DNA from: a virus
Length of the DNA: 57,029 nt
Virus record (IMG/VR): IMGVR_UViG_3300005528_000068
Coordinates: 1-57,029 of that record
Strand: one strand, 5' to 3'
The notes below the pieces were generated by a model, which did no database searches, was not told the origin of the DNA, and saw only the letters and a program-made list of their open reading frames with translations. This document shows positions 1 through 7,580 of the stretch, piece by piece (position 1 is the first letter of the stretch; the number at the start of each line of letters is the position of its first letter). The translations under genes were made by a program, and so were the position numbers.

Positions 1-515
1 TGTTTCTTAATCTCAATGACCTGTTCTTCTGTAAGCTTAGCCATTCTATGATTAGCCCCAGCCTTCCAGTTCTTTGATAAGTTCTCTAGGTGTTTAGTCC
101 TATAGGTTTCATCTTTCCAGTTTTCCTTCTGAGAAGCTGACTTTTTAAGCTTTGTTTCTTCAGTTCTCTTTATCCCAAGATTACTACCAGCAATCTTAGC
201 TACATTATAGTGTGGCTTTAGATTGTCAATATATTCTTGTTCTGTTTTAAGAATCTCTTCAGTAGGACATTCACAAACAATCTCAAACTTAAAGTGGTTC
301 TCTCCATGTTTATTAACTGCTCTGATTAGTTTTACACAACTATTCTTACCAGTTCTTATATGATTTACATGGGTGTAATACCTTTTTATTAAATTGTTTG
401 TACTCCCTATATAAAACTTACCATCTATCCCATTAGTAATTTTGTAAATAACTCCTCCTTTTTGTTTCTCAGAGAAGTATTTTTGTTTACTTTCACTACT
501 AATAGCTAATATCAT
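1..515 (-). CDS. GIY-YIG homing endonuclease, partial (C-terminus outside window)
   Basis: The reading frame begins with ATG at 515 and stays open to the window edge, giving about 171 residues. Near the N-terminus GVIYKITN and, about ten residues on, KFYIGSTNN followed by an R-x-x-x-H stretch form the GIY-YIG nuclease core; a conserved E in 'TEQEYIDNL' fits the catalytic glutamate region. After a basic linker, the last visible residues (AKLTEEQVIEIKK) match the start of the helix-turn-helix DNA-binding repeats common at the C-terminus of phage homing endonucleases. The ATG overlaps the TGA of the upstream small gene (ATGA), so translation is probably coupled. Such genes are usually selfish, free-standing endonucleases that spread into related phages lacking them. 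The family assignment is firm; the DNA target is unknown. Confidence 0.9.
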   Translation of the reverse strand, partial: MILAISSESKQKYFSEKQKGGVIYKITNGIDGKFYIGSTNNLIKRYYTHVNHIRTGKNSCVKLIRAVNKHGENHFKFEIVCECPTEEILKTEQEYIDNLKPHYNVAKIAGSNLGIKRTEETKLKKSASQKENWKDETYRTKHLENLSKNWKAGANHRMAKLTEEQVIEIKK

Positions 516-679
516 TTTCCTTTAGCTTTGATCTTTTTCTCCTGAGATAACATGGCTTTACTAGGAGCCTTAGGTTTAGCACCAGTTGCTTTATTTTTAG
601 CAGCTTTGCTTCTCAAGTTATCCCAGAGACCTCTCTGAGAAACACTTCCATCTTTGCGTTTGATCATTTCCTTTGCCAT
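512..679 (-). CDS. Small basic phage protein (55 aa)
   Basis: A 55-residue reading frame starts MAKEMIKRKDGSVSQRGLWD and is rich in Lys and Ala, with predicted pI well above 10. Short proteins with the pattern K-R-x-D-G-S-x-S-Q-R-G-L-W-D-N are common in phages of environmental Bacteroidetes, but I know no function; nucleic-acid binding is a guess from the charge. Its ATG shares its A with the TAA stop of the upstream gene (TAATG), and its TGA overlaps the ATG of the GIY-YIG gene, so it lies in a tightly coupled operon. The overlaps and the conserved motif both support the frame as real. Confidence 0.75.
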   Translation of the reverse strand: MAKEMIKRKDGSVSQRGLWDNLRSKAAKNKATGAKPKAPSKAMLSQEKKIKAKGK

Positions 680-945
680 TATAATGAGCTTTTATCTTCT
701 TCAGGAACTTCCTTAACAACACCATTTTCTACAGCTCTAGCCAGGGCTTGTTCAACAATTTGATTAGCCTTGTCAGCTAGAAGGATTCTCTGGGATTCTG
801 GAGTGTTTAGGACAGCACGAAGAGCGTTTAATAATACACCAAATTCACCTCCAGATACGACAAATAGATCATCCTGTGACCATGTATACTTCTTGTTTGG
901 GTCATAGCTGGGTTGCTGTGTTTGTTCGTCTTTTACAATTTCCAT
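679..945 (-). CDS. Conserved small phage protein, acidic (88 aa)
   Basis: This 88-residue protein has a polar N-terminus, then 'KYTWSQDDLFVVSGGEFGVLLNA', a helical segment (LLNALRAVLNTPESQRILLADKANQIVEQALARAVENG) and an acidic tail. Small proteins with this arrangement recur in environmental phages near structural genes. I do not recognise a function. The helical, soluble character fits a scaffold, chaperone or assembly helper, but that is inference. A TAAATTTG box lies about 50 bases upstream of the ATG and could be the -10-like element of a promoter, though no -33 partner is visible. The start is the ATG at 945, in an AT-rich context without Shine-Dalgarno. Confidence 0.75.
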   Translation of the reverse strand: MEIVKDEQTQQPSYDPNKKYTWSQDDLFVVSGGEFGVLLNALRAVLNTPESQRILLADKANQIVEQALARAVENGVVKEVPEEDKSSL

Positions 946-997
946 ATACTAAATTTTTGGTTTTAGGAGCGAATGTATGTAATTTTTATGAATTCAC

Positions 998-1005
998 CAA
1001 ATTTA
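998..1005 (-). promoter_or_regulatory. Possible Bacteroidetes -7 box (TAAATTTG)
   Basis: Read on the minus strand this is TAAATTTG, a perfect TAnnTTTG. It overlaps the stop codon of the metalloprotease gene and lies 52 bases upstream of the ATG at 945. No TTTG is found 19-21 bases further upstream, so the call is weak. Confidence 0.25.
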
Positions 1006-1890
1006 TTTTACCCCTACATTAGCCTTAATTATAGCACTGTCATTCTGTATATCTGTACATGCTGTAGGAGTTGGTCCCACCCACCAGAGAGGAAGACAAT
1101 TACCTCCTATAGATCCCATTATAGGTCCAGATAGGTAGTCACATGGTTTATATGTATATAGTAGATTGCAGTTTGCGTCATATTGGGCCTGATGTTGTAA
1201 GCCTATTGTATGTCCAGATTCATGGGAAACAGTCACTCTGATTCTCAATGGATTAAATGACATGGTGTTGGAGAATACAAATCCTGGAGTTTCGCTTCCC
1301 CAGAACATACTTCCTCTATATGCTATACCTGCCACCCCTGGATATATCTCACTCGATGTTGTAACAACGATCCTCATTCTTTTATATCTATTGGCAGCAT
1401 TGTATACGTTCTCATCTGTAGTGACAATAAGATTGAATCTATTGTAGTCTTTGGATACACTATCTAATATTGTTTGTACATCTGCTGGATAGAGACCACT
1501 AGGCTGACACTGAATAGGAATACCATTGTTCCAGGATGGACTATTTAAATAATACCCATCAAAATCTAGAAGAATTACACCCTGTGTTGTCACTGGTACA
1601 GAGAAAGGAGAGCTGTCACAGACATCTCCTATACCATCTCCATCACTGTCCTTTTGGTCAGCATTGGCTTTTCTGGGACAGTTATCTATATTATCAGCCA
1701 CCCCATCTCTATCTGAATCTTTTATACGTACAGATCCAGATCTGGCAAGTTCAAACTCCTCTCTGGGATATACAGCATTATCCAATTCTCCAAAGTTACA
1801 AATTTCTGGAGGATAAATAACTCTACTAGGTTCCTTTTGACAGGAAAACGGTAAAGCAATTAATAATACAATAAGTATTAGGTTTTTCAT
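1003..1890 (-). CDS. Lipoprotein metzincin metalloprotease with TSP3-type calcium repeats
   Basis: The 295-residue protein starts with a lipoprotein signal peptide (hydrophobic residues 4-14, lipobox-like PFSC with Cys17). Residues 58-91 carry two thrombospondin type 3-like calcium repeats (DSDRDGVADNIDNCP and DSDGDGIGDVC). The C-terminal half is a zinc protease: HESGHTIGLQH at 223-233 is a full metzincin HExxHxxGxxH site, and Met258 (PIMGS) is placed as the Met-turn. By family knowledge this is a secreted, lipid-anchored endopeptidase stabilised by calcium. It ends a run of adhesin and small genes and overlaps the upstream gene by four bases. The protease may act at the host surface, for example on rival receptors or matrix protein, or be a cargo ('moron') gene from a Bacteroidetes host. 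The role is inference; the protease assignment is strong. Confidence 0.88.
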   Translation of the reverse strand: MKNLILIVLLIALPFSCQKEPSRVIYPPEICNFGELDNAVYPREEFELARSGSVRIKDSDRDGVADNIDNCPRKANADQKDSDGDGIGDVCDSSPFSVPVTTQGVILLDFDGYYLNSPSWNNGIPIQCQPSGLYPADVQTILDSVSKDYNRFNLIVTTDENVYNAANRYKRMRIVVTTSSEIYPGVAGIAYRGSMFWGSETPGFVFSNTMSFNPLRIRVTVSHESGHTIGLQHQAQYDANCNLLYTYKPCDYLSGPIMGSIGGNCLPLWWVGPTPTACTDIQNDSAIIKANVGVK

Positions 1891-2168
1891 ATTTCTATTT
1901 CAAAAACAATTGTTGCTGAGCTTTTTATGCTCTTTGACAAATTCAATTTAATTTGTAATAGGTTATGGAGTTTTAATATTTCTTCCAGCAATAATTGGTT
2001 GTATTTTGGAAGGGAGGGAGCAAGCCTAAAATGGTATGCATTAGGGTGCTTTGTCACTTCCAATATTGAAAGCTCATCTACAGAGTCTATTACACCCTGT
2101 AGATGAGAGAAATATGCTAGTTCGTTATCCTGCATTACAGGAGGAAAGAACTTTCTGTGTAATTGCAT
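1887..2168 (-). CDS. Hypothetical protein (93 aa)
   Basis: A 93-residue protein with no signal peptide or membrane segment and no motif I recognise. It has an N-terminal mixed region, a helical C-terminal part (QLLLEEILKLHNLLQIKLNLSKSIKSS) and ends in a beta-like hydrophobic strand (TIVFEIEI). Its ATG overlaps the stop of the Dps-like gene (TAATG) and its stop overlaps the start of the metalloprotease gene by four bases. The gene is therefore embedded in a translationally coupled operon, which is the main support for it being real. Confidence 0.65.
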   Translation of the reverse strand: MQLHRKFFPPVMQDNELAYFSHLQGVIDSVDELSILEVTKHPNAYHFRLAPSLPKYNQLLLEEILKLHNLLQIKLNLSKSIKSSATIVFEIEI

Positions 2169-2578
2169 TAACTAAGAGTTAATAGATATTTGGTTTTTGC
2201 AGCTTCTCCAGAGAGAGAATCAGCGAGGTTTGATATGTCGTGATAGCCATTACTCTCTGCATAGCTTTTTAAACTAGATGCAAAAGATAAAAGATTTGCC
2301 ACACATTCATTTCCTGTACAGTTTATTAGAGGTTCTATTTTATAAGGTGCAGGACGTTTACCTGTATAGCCCATAAGCTTCTCAACTACCCCATCTTTAA
2401 AGTCATGTACATAATCATACAATCCTCCAAGAGCTTGGTGTTCTGCATAACTAGTTGTGTTCCAATGTAATAGATGCAATTGCTCATGGAAGTAGGTGAG
2501 CTTTCCAGCAATGCCTTCAAGCGTCATTTCACCAGCTCCACTGTTCAACATCTCTGAAGGAAATAATGATTTTGCCAT
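2168..2578 (-). CDS. Dps/ferritin-like helical phage protein
   Basis: The 136-residue protein is almost all helical. It contains 'LHLLHWNTTSYAEHQALGGLYDYVHDFKD', the H-W-x-T...H...D-x-x-D pattern of a family of phage proteins related to Dps/ferritin-like four-helix bundles (DUF5856-type, from memory). In Dps the equivalent residues bind iron, and the protein protects DNA. Whether this phage version binds metal is not known; His, Asp and Glu residues in the right pattern are present (His after LHLL, His in AEH, Asp in YVHDFKD). It lies between leucine-rich adhesin and hypothetical genes, 12 bases after the former. Alternative: a structural helper with only the fold conserved. Confidence 0.65.
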   Translation of the reverse strand: MAKSLFPSEMLNSGAGEMTLEGIAGKLTYFHEQLHLLHWNTTSYAEHQALGGLYDYVHDFKDGVVEKLMGYTGKRPAPYKIEPLINCTGNECVANLLSFASSLKSYAESNGYHDISNLADSLSGEAAKTKYLLTLS

Positions 2579-2590
2579 TTTGTTAGTTTA

Positions 2591-3181
2591 TTAATTTACA
2601 TTCACTACCCATCCATTGCCCTCAAGAACAGCTTTTGCAGCTAGTCCTGTAGCACTTGGAGGAGCGCTTGTTCCCTCAGAAAGATCAACATTTCCACCTG
2701 CCTGACCATTGTTGCTTAATACAACAAGAATGTCATCTACAGCTGTTTCTGTTAAAGCACACTCAATTCCATTAAAGTCTGTAATAGGTTGTGAATCAGC
2801 TATTACCACTGATGTCATTGCTAGATTTCCAGACACGTCTAAATTAATCAAAGATGTAAGTCCAGAAAGATCTAATACACCAGAAATATCACATTGGTCT
2901 AAGTCTAATGTTTCAAGAGCAGTGAGCGCTGATAAATTAGGAACTCCTCCAGAGAAGTTGCTATCATCAAGACGAAGTTGCTGAATGGCTGTAGATCCTG
3001 AAAAGTTAACAGATGTTAAACTGCTAGTGTTAGTTCCAGGAATATCACAGTCACTAATGTCAACCTCTACTAGATTAGGAAGATTGGACAAATTAACAGA
3101 TTGAAAACTATTCCAATCTATATAAATTCTTTGTAGGTTTACAAGATTCTGTAAGCCTGTTATTGATACTATTTGTGCCAT
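2591..3181 (-). CDS. Leucine-rich-repeat-like tail/adhesin protein
   Basis: The 196-residue protein consists of about seven leucine-rich-like repeats of roughly 22-25 residues ('LQNLVNLQRIYIDWN', 'LPNLVEVDISDCDI', 'LTALETLDLDQCDI', 'LTSLINLDVSGN'). The last 55 residues form a separate small domain (TETAVDDILVVLSNNG...LEGNGWVVNVN) that I have seen in other phage repeat proteins. It lacks a signal peptide, which fits a virion protein made in the cytoplasm. It follows the PKD-domain adhesin gene by nine bases. LRR folds are binding surfaces, so a receptor-binding or decoration role is likely. The repeat assignment is seen directly; the role is inferred from neighbours. Confidence 0.75.
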   Translation of the reverse strand: MAQIVSITGLQNLVNLQRIYIDWNSFQSVNLSNLPNLVEVDISDCDIPGTNTSSLTSVNFSGSTAIQQLRLDDSNFSGGVPNLSALTALETLDLDQCDISGVLDLSGLTSLINLDVSGNLAMTSVVIADSQPITDFNGIECALTETAVDDILVVLSNNGQAGGNVDLSEGTSAPPSATGLAAKAVLEGNGWVVNVN

Positions 3182-3190
3182 GTTTTAAGT

Positions 3191-3586
3191 TTAATCAGGT
3201 GAAGAGGTAAATTCAATAACACTATTTATATCATCAAAGCACACTCTAACAGTGTACTGGGTATCAGACTCTGGAAAAGTATGTTCTTCATAATCATATC
3301 CACCAAATCCTGCGTCTACATGTGTAGTACCATCACCCCAATCAACAGTGAAGTTGATAGGTCCTGTAGTGGTAAAACTAAAACCAAAGAATGTACCCTC
3401 TGTAGTGTCTACAACAAACTCAATACAGTTTGAGGGTAGAGGTAAGGGGTTGCAACATTCGTAAGTATTAATTTCTTTCCAATTGCCTACACCTGGCTTA
3501 AACCTATTAAGAATATTACTTCCTGGAATCACTCTACCAGATCCGTCATATCTAATATAAGATTTAAGGTCTCTTCTATTACTCAT
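3191..3586 (-). CDS. Module-A protein with PKD-like domain
   Basis: Residues 1-47 are the family A N-terminal module (D-L-K-S-Y-I-R-Y-D-G-S-G-R-V-I-P-G-S-N-I, then a K-P-x-V-G-x-W-x-E-I stretch and a CC pair). It is shared with the genes at 3583, 5140 and 6344. The remainder of the 131 residues is one beta-sandwich of PKD type: 'FTVDWGDGT' is the PKD signature, followed by 'EHTFPESDTQYTVRVCF'. PKD domains are immunoglobulin-like spacers or carbohydrate/protein binding domains of surface proteins. The gene overlaps the upstream family member by four bases. Probable role: a small virion surface protein attached through module A. The module is directly visible; its attachment function is inference. 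Confidence 0.75.
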   Translation of the reverse strand: MSNRRDLKSYIRYDGSGRVIPGSNILNRFKPGVGNWKEINTYECCNPLPLPSNCIEFVVDTTEGTFFGFSFTTTGPINFTVDWGDGTTHVDAGFGGYDYEEHTFPESDTQYTVRVCFDDINSVIEFTSSPD

Positions 3587-5121
3587 AATGGTGTGTTTAT
3601 TGTTGTGTAGGTTCCTTCAAATGTTAGATAGGTTATTGGTATTACAGTTGTGGGTACATCATAATAATTTGCTACACTATCAATAAATGTAGGTGTGGGA
3701 CTTGATGTTGTCCACAAGTTAGTGATGTCTGTAAATTTGTAACTACCGTATACACCATCAGCCACAGGAGTTAATGGGAGTTTGAAAAGCTGAGCATTAT
3801 ACGGATCAGTGTTATCATAGAATGCAAGAACAAGAGAGTTGTTCACCAAATTTCCCACTATAGGGCTTCCCCAAAAATAACCAGCTATATCATTAGGACT
3901 TTCTATTATATACGCCCATTCAAAAGATCCATTTGATAATAGCTTAGCTATTATTAACGGAGAACTACTATAAGTTAAAGTGTATCCTGGAATTGGTGTA
4001 TTTGGAAGATATGAGGATATATAAATATTTCCATCACCATCAGAATTAAGTTGAAAGGTTCCTAGAACATACTCATTACCATATATAGTATTGATGTTGC
4101 TTATTTTAGTAGTCCAAATAACATTTCCTTCGGGAGACATCTTTATGTATGCTCCATATAAAGGGTTAGAATAATATGATTGGTTGGCCCCATTTCCTAT
4201 TTGAAGCACTATATTCTCATCTTTATCAAACGCAATACCATATGCACCTGAAAGATTACCTGCTGAAAAACTTTTATTCCAAATCTCAATTAATGAGGAG
4301 TCTAATTTTACAATATAACTTTTATCAGTATCTGGAGTGGTACAAACTAAATATACCTCCCCAGCAGAATTTACATTTATTAAAGGGCTAAAAACATTAT
4401 CGATAAATGTTACAGTTTTTGATGCTAACACTACGCCTGCTGGACTAATTTTTCTAACAATTACAATATTATTACCAATACCACCAAGAGGTTGAATAAG
4501 AAAAGAAACATACATGTTATTAGCTGCATCAAATGCTACACTTTCAACATATTCTATATTAGCACTATAAACAGATCTATCTAAAACAATAGACCACAAC
4601 TCATTGCCATCGTTATCAAATTTTGTAATAGCAGTTGTAGTAAGAATATCAAGTTCTCCACCATAAACAGTAAAAAAACAAATTGGATTATCCTCTTTAT
4701 CTATAGCAATAGTTTCAGTTTCTATATATAGACTTGTACCGTTCTCTGCAAAATCAAACGTTCTACTCCAAACTAACTCACCAGCATCGTTAAACTTTTG
4801 TAATAAAGAGTTTACATAAGAGTTTTGGTTGGGATTGTTTGGACTTAGCCAATAGTCAACCATCAACATGAATGAATTACAATTGGAGTCTATTGCAGAT
4901 CCTAAAGCATAAAGAGTATCTGCACTTTCTGAATTAACTGTTTGATTAATCCAGAAATTAGAGCAAATTGTTGGTGCTGGTCCATTGCAACATTTATAGG
5001 CATCAATTTCTGACCAATCACCCACTTTAGGTTTAGATCTACTCAAGATGAGACTACCAGGAATCATCTTGCCAGATCCATCATATTTCAAATAGGCTTT
5101 TAAATCTGTTTTATTTGCCAC
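3583..5121 (-). CDS. Module-A protein with beta-propeller-like repeats
   Basis: Residues 1-48 are the family A module ending in CCNG. The rest of the 512-residue protein holds recurring strands of the type 'ITKFDNDGNELWSIVLD', 'VRKISPAGVVLASKTV', 'YIKMSPEGNVIWTTKIS' and 'IAKLLSNGSFEWAYIIE'. These are spaced 50-60 residues apart, with D-N-D-G-N/D-G-D-G-N turns. This is typical of SBBP/NHL-like propeller blades of bacterial surface proteins, and I count six to seven. The last 60 residues do not follow the repeat. The likely role is receptor recognition on the virion. It precedes the PKD gene with a four-base overlap and follows the DUF285 adhesin by 18 bases. Which propeller family it belongs to is uncertain. 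Confidence 0.7.
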   Translation of the reverse strand: MANKTDLKAYLKYDGSGKMIPGSLILSRSKPKVGDWSEIDAYKCCNGPAPTICSNFWINQTVNSESADTLYALGSAIDSNCNSFMLMVDYWLSPNNPNQNSYVNSLLQKFNDAGELVWSRTFDFAENGTSLYIETETIAIDKEDNPICFFTVYGGELDILTTTAITKFDNDGNELWSIVLDRSVYSANIEYVESVAFDAANNMYVSFLIQPLGGIGNNIVIVRKISPAGVVLASKTVTFIDNVFSPLINVNSAGEVYLVCTTPDTDKSYIVKLDSSLIEIWNKSFSAGNLSGAYGIAFDKDENIVLQIGNGANQSYYSNPLYGAYIKMSPEGNVIWTTKISNINTIYGNEYVLGTFQLNSDGDGNIYISSYLPNTPIPGYTLTYSSSPLIIAKLLSNGSFEWAYIIESPNDIAGYFWGSPIVGNLVNNSLVLAFYDNTDPYNAQLFKLPLTPVADGVYGSYKFTDITNLWTTSSPTPTFIDSVANYYDVPTTVIPITYLTFEGTYTTINTPL

Positions 5122-5139
5122 TGCTTTTTGTTTTAATTA

Positions 5140-6330
5140 TTATGGAGGACATGTTCCCCACACTGGTTTAGGTAACACCCACGCTGTTGCACCTGTAGCA
5201 AAATCTGTAGGTGTTGAAGGAATGTTTGTTACACACCATCCACTTAAATCTTGATTGAATGCTGTTGCGTTTTGAAACATTTGTCCCATATTAAAGACAT
5301 TGCTAACATCCCATCCACTTATATTCTGATTAAAAGGTGTATTACTAAACATGCCAGACATGTTTGTAACATCAACAGTGTTCCATACACCAATACTTTG
5401 GTTGAAGGGTGTACTGTTGAACATCAAACTCATGTTGGTGACATTACTGACATCCCAAATTCCTATCGGTTGATTGAAGATTGAATTGTCAAACATTTGT
5501 CTCATGTTTAACACACTTGATGTGTCCCAACCACTTACATCTTGATTAAAACTGCTTGCATCCAAAAACATTGATTCCATGGTTGTGACACTAGATGTAT
5601 CCCATCCACCAATGTTTTGATTAAACAATGAAGCATTTCGGAACATAGATGTCATATTGGTGACACTAGAAGTGTTCCACCCACTTATATTCTGATTGAA
5701 CTGAGTAGCATCATAAAAGACACCCTCCATATTAGTGACATTACTAACATTCCACTCATTTATCCTGTTCACTGTTGTTAATGATGAACAACCAAAAAAC
5801 ATAAAAGATAAATTACTAGCAGCAGTTAGGTCTAGTATATCGGTGACACCACTTAAATCTAAATTTGAACATCCACTAAAATAACCACCGTCATTACCTA
5901 ATCTGAATCTATTACCCCATTGAGATACACTTATCATCTTGGTTGGGTCTCCTCCATGAACATCAAAAGACCACCCTCTAGTGGTTCCTGATATAGTGAT
6001 GGTGTAGTCACCAGGGACAGCATACGTGTGTGTTCTGTTAGCATATGAATTTGCTGTAACAGTTCCATCACCCCAATCAATAGTTCCAACATATACACCA
6101 CCCAAATTATATGGAAGGGTGACAGATTCATCAGGAGATGTAGTTCTCCATACACTTATAAAAGGAATAGGCGCAGCAGTGGTGGTGTTAGTAGTACAAC
6201 ACTTGTATGCTGGTATCTCTTCCCAGTCACCAATCTTTGGTATATATTTGCTAAAAATATTACTTCCAGGGACGGCTCTTTTTAAAACATCATACCTAAC
6301 GTACGCTTTTAAATCCCTTTTATTACTCAC
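5140..6330 (-). CDS. Module-A adhesin with PKD-like domain and BspA/DUF285 repeats
   Basis: The 396-residue protein begins with the family A module (residues 1-46), followed by a short Thr/Ala linker (TTNTTTAAP). A PKD-like segment has 'GTIDWGDGTV' and 'NRTHTYAVPGDYTITISG'. From about residue 160 there are eight repeats of about 24 residues with the core F-N-Q-x-I-x-x-W-x-x-S-x-V-x-x-M-x-x-M-F. This is the DUF285/BspA-type leucine-rich repeat known from surface proteins of Mycoplasma, Bacteroidetes and protists, where it mediates adhesion. Some repeats are shortened by four to five residues. A cytoplasmic, signal-less start fits a virion fibre. This is one of the clearest adhesin domains in the window; its receptor is unknown. 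Confidence 0.85.
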   Translation of the reverse strand: MSNKRDLKAYVRYDVLKRAVPGSNIFSKYIPKIGDWEEIPAYKCCTTNTTTAAPIPFISVWRTTSPDESVTLPYNLGGVYVGTIDWGDGTVTANSYANRTHTYAVPGDYTITISGTTRGWSFDVHGGDPTKMISVSQWGNRFRLGNDGGYFSGCSNLDLSGVTDILDLTAASNLSFMFFGCSSLTTVNRINEWNVSNVTNMEGVFYDATQFNQNISGWNTSSVTNMTSMFRNASLFNQNIGGWDTSSVTTMESMFLDASSFNQDVSGWDTSSVLNMRQMFDNSIFNQPIGIWDVSNVTNMSLMFNSTPFNQSIGVWNTVDVTNMSGMFSNTPFNQNISGWDVSNVFNMGQMFQNATAFNQDLSGWCVTNIPSTPTDFATGATAWVLPKPVWGTCPP

Positions 6331-6343
6331 GATTTGTCAGATT

Positions 6344-6565
6344 TTATAGTGGACCTGCTGTGGTAGTGGTAGTTGTTGTGCTAGTGCTAGTGCTAGTGCT
6401 AGTAGTGGTGGTAGTGGTTTCATTGCAGCACTCATATGCTGGAATCTCTGTCCAATTTCCCACCTTAGGCTTCTTCCTTCTGAGGATCAGGCTGCTGGGA
6501 ACTACTCTCCCAGAACCATCAAAGCGTACATAAGCTTTGAGAGGGCGTTTGTTAATTGTGGCCAT
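6344..6565 (-). CDS. Module-A stub with Thr/Ser-rich C-terminal tail
   Basis: This 73-residue protein is a family A module (residues 1-48, ending ECC) followed only by a tract of about 20 Thr and Ser residues and the ending TAGPL. No globular domain follows. The tract is encoded by ACN/AGC triplets. The same module heads three longer proteins directly downstream, so this gene is either a minimal member that is used as such, or an anchor whose adhesin domain was lost or exchanged. Its start lies inside the 3' end of the glycosyltransferase gene (14-base overlap), so both are probably translated together. The Thr/Ser tail is a plausible O-glycosylation substrate; this is inference. Confidence 0.8.
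   Translation of the reverse strand: MATINKRPLKAYVRFDGSGRVVPSSLILRRKKPKVGNWTEIPAYECCNETTTTTTSTSTSTSTTTTTTTAGPL
6380..6403 (-). repeat. Hexanucleotide microsatellite (GCTAGT)4 in Thr/Ser tail
   Basis: Four perfect tandem copies of GCTAGT (plus strand) encode the alternating Ser-Thr part of the tail of the module-A stub. The unit is six bases, so copy-number change by slippage would lengthen or shorten the tail without breaking the frame. It sits within a longer Thr/Ser-coding tract at 6359-6418. Confidence 0.85.
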
Positions 6566-7580
6566 AATCTAAATTGTATTTGTTTTTAATGTTGAATAAT
6601 TGTTTTAAGTAGTAGTGGTTGCAGAGTGTCCTACTCTTCTCACTATCAAGCACCTCGTAGATGTGTGGGTCTTTAAAAGGATTATCCCCTGTGTGGTATT
6701 TACCCTTGTAGAATGTAGGAATGTCACCCTGACTATCTCCTACAATTCCTGCATTGTGCAGGATGCCCACTCTCTCAAGTCTGGATATATGATCTGAGCT
6801 CCATGCAAATTCCAGTTCTGGAATCACCTTTGTCTCTTGTTCCCTCAACCAGAGGTTCCAGAGAACAGCCCACATGTCCGCACACCAAGATTGATATCCT
6901 TTACTCTCGTTCTCGAAGTAATCTTTATTTATATTTCTGAGATAGGTTCTGATGATTAAGCAATCACCCAACACCTTTTCCCAGAAACTTGCACCTATAT
7001 TTTTCAGGAGATACTGTGCACCGCCTGAATTTTCCTCATTGCGCTCACAAATCTCTCTTGTTATACCAATCATGCTGGTCACTTCTGCCAGCACATCCCT
7101 GGTTTTATATTCTTTCAGCTTGTCAGGAAGTACATCCTTCACCTTGCTGTCAAAATATGAGGCACTTATATAACTGTTTGTATCTGATAGATAGCATACA
7201 TCATCTTCCAGATAAGCATCTACATTGAAGTTCTCTGTAAACACCACATCACTATCACAATAAAACACTGCCTTATTCACCATATCTGGATTAGCCTGGA
7301 AGTATTTCATCAGAGAATAAGGACGTAATACAGGAATGTAAACCTTGAGCATCTGGCTAATCTCATCCTCATCCTTTACATAAAAGAACTCAGCTTCTGG
7401 ATAGAGGTCAGCAACCTTTTTCCATTCCTGATTCCTTTCTCTGAAGTTGGGAGTGAAAACAAGAACAATAGCTTTGTCAGAATGTCCAAGCGTTTTCAGA
7501 CTTTCTAGCCACATGTGCACTTGCCAGATGTAATAGTTATCATCGGGCTGGGCGGTCACGAATTTTAGTTCTTTACTCAT
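6552..7580 (-). CDS. GT-A-fold glycosyltransferase
   Basis: The 342-residue protein has an N-terminal Rossmann-like half (KFVTAQPDDNYYIWQVHMWLESLKTLG; 'AIVLVFTP') and a DxD motif at 109-111 (FYCDSDVVF), the metal/nucleotide-sugar site of GT-A glycosyltransferases. Downstream are GGAQYLLK and a His-containing 'GILHNAGI', both reminiscent of the acceptor/metal region in such enzymes. There is no membrane segment, so it acts in the host cytoplasm. Its gene overlaps by one base with the HNH endonuclease upstream and by 14 bases with the Thr-tail gene downstream. That context suggests that it modifies a virion protein such as the Thr/Ser-rich tails. The alternative is modification of a host surface glycan or of DNA. 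The sugar and acceptor cannot be read from sequence. Confidence 0.8.
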   Translation of the reverse strand: MSKELKFVTAQPDDNYYIWQVHMWLESLKTLGHSDKAIVLVFTPNFRERNQEWKKVADLYPEAEFFYVKDEDEISQMLKVYIPVLRPYSLMKYFQANPDMVNKAVFYCDSDVVFTENFNVDAYLEDDVCYLSDTNSYISASYFDSKVKDVLPDKLKEYKTRDVLAEVTSMIGITREICERNEENSGGAQYLLKNIGASFWEKVLGDCLIIRTYLRNINKDYFENESKGYQSWCADMWAVLWNLWLREQETKVIPELEFAWSSDHISRLERVGILHNAGIVGDSQGDIPTFYKGKYHTGDNPFKDPHIYEVLDSEKSRTLCNHYYLKQLFNIKNKYNLDYGHN

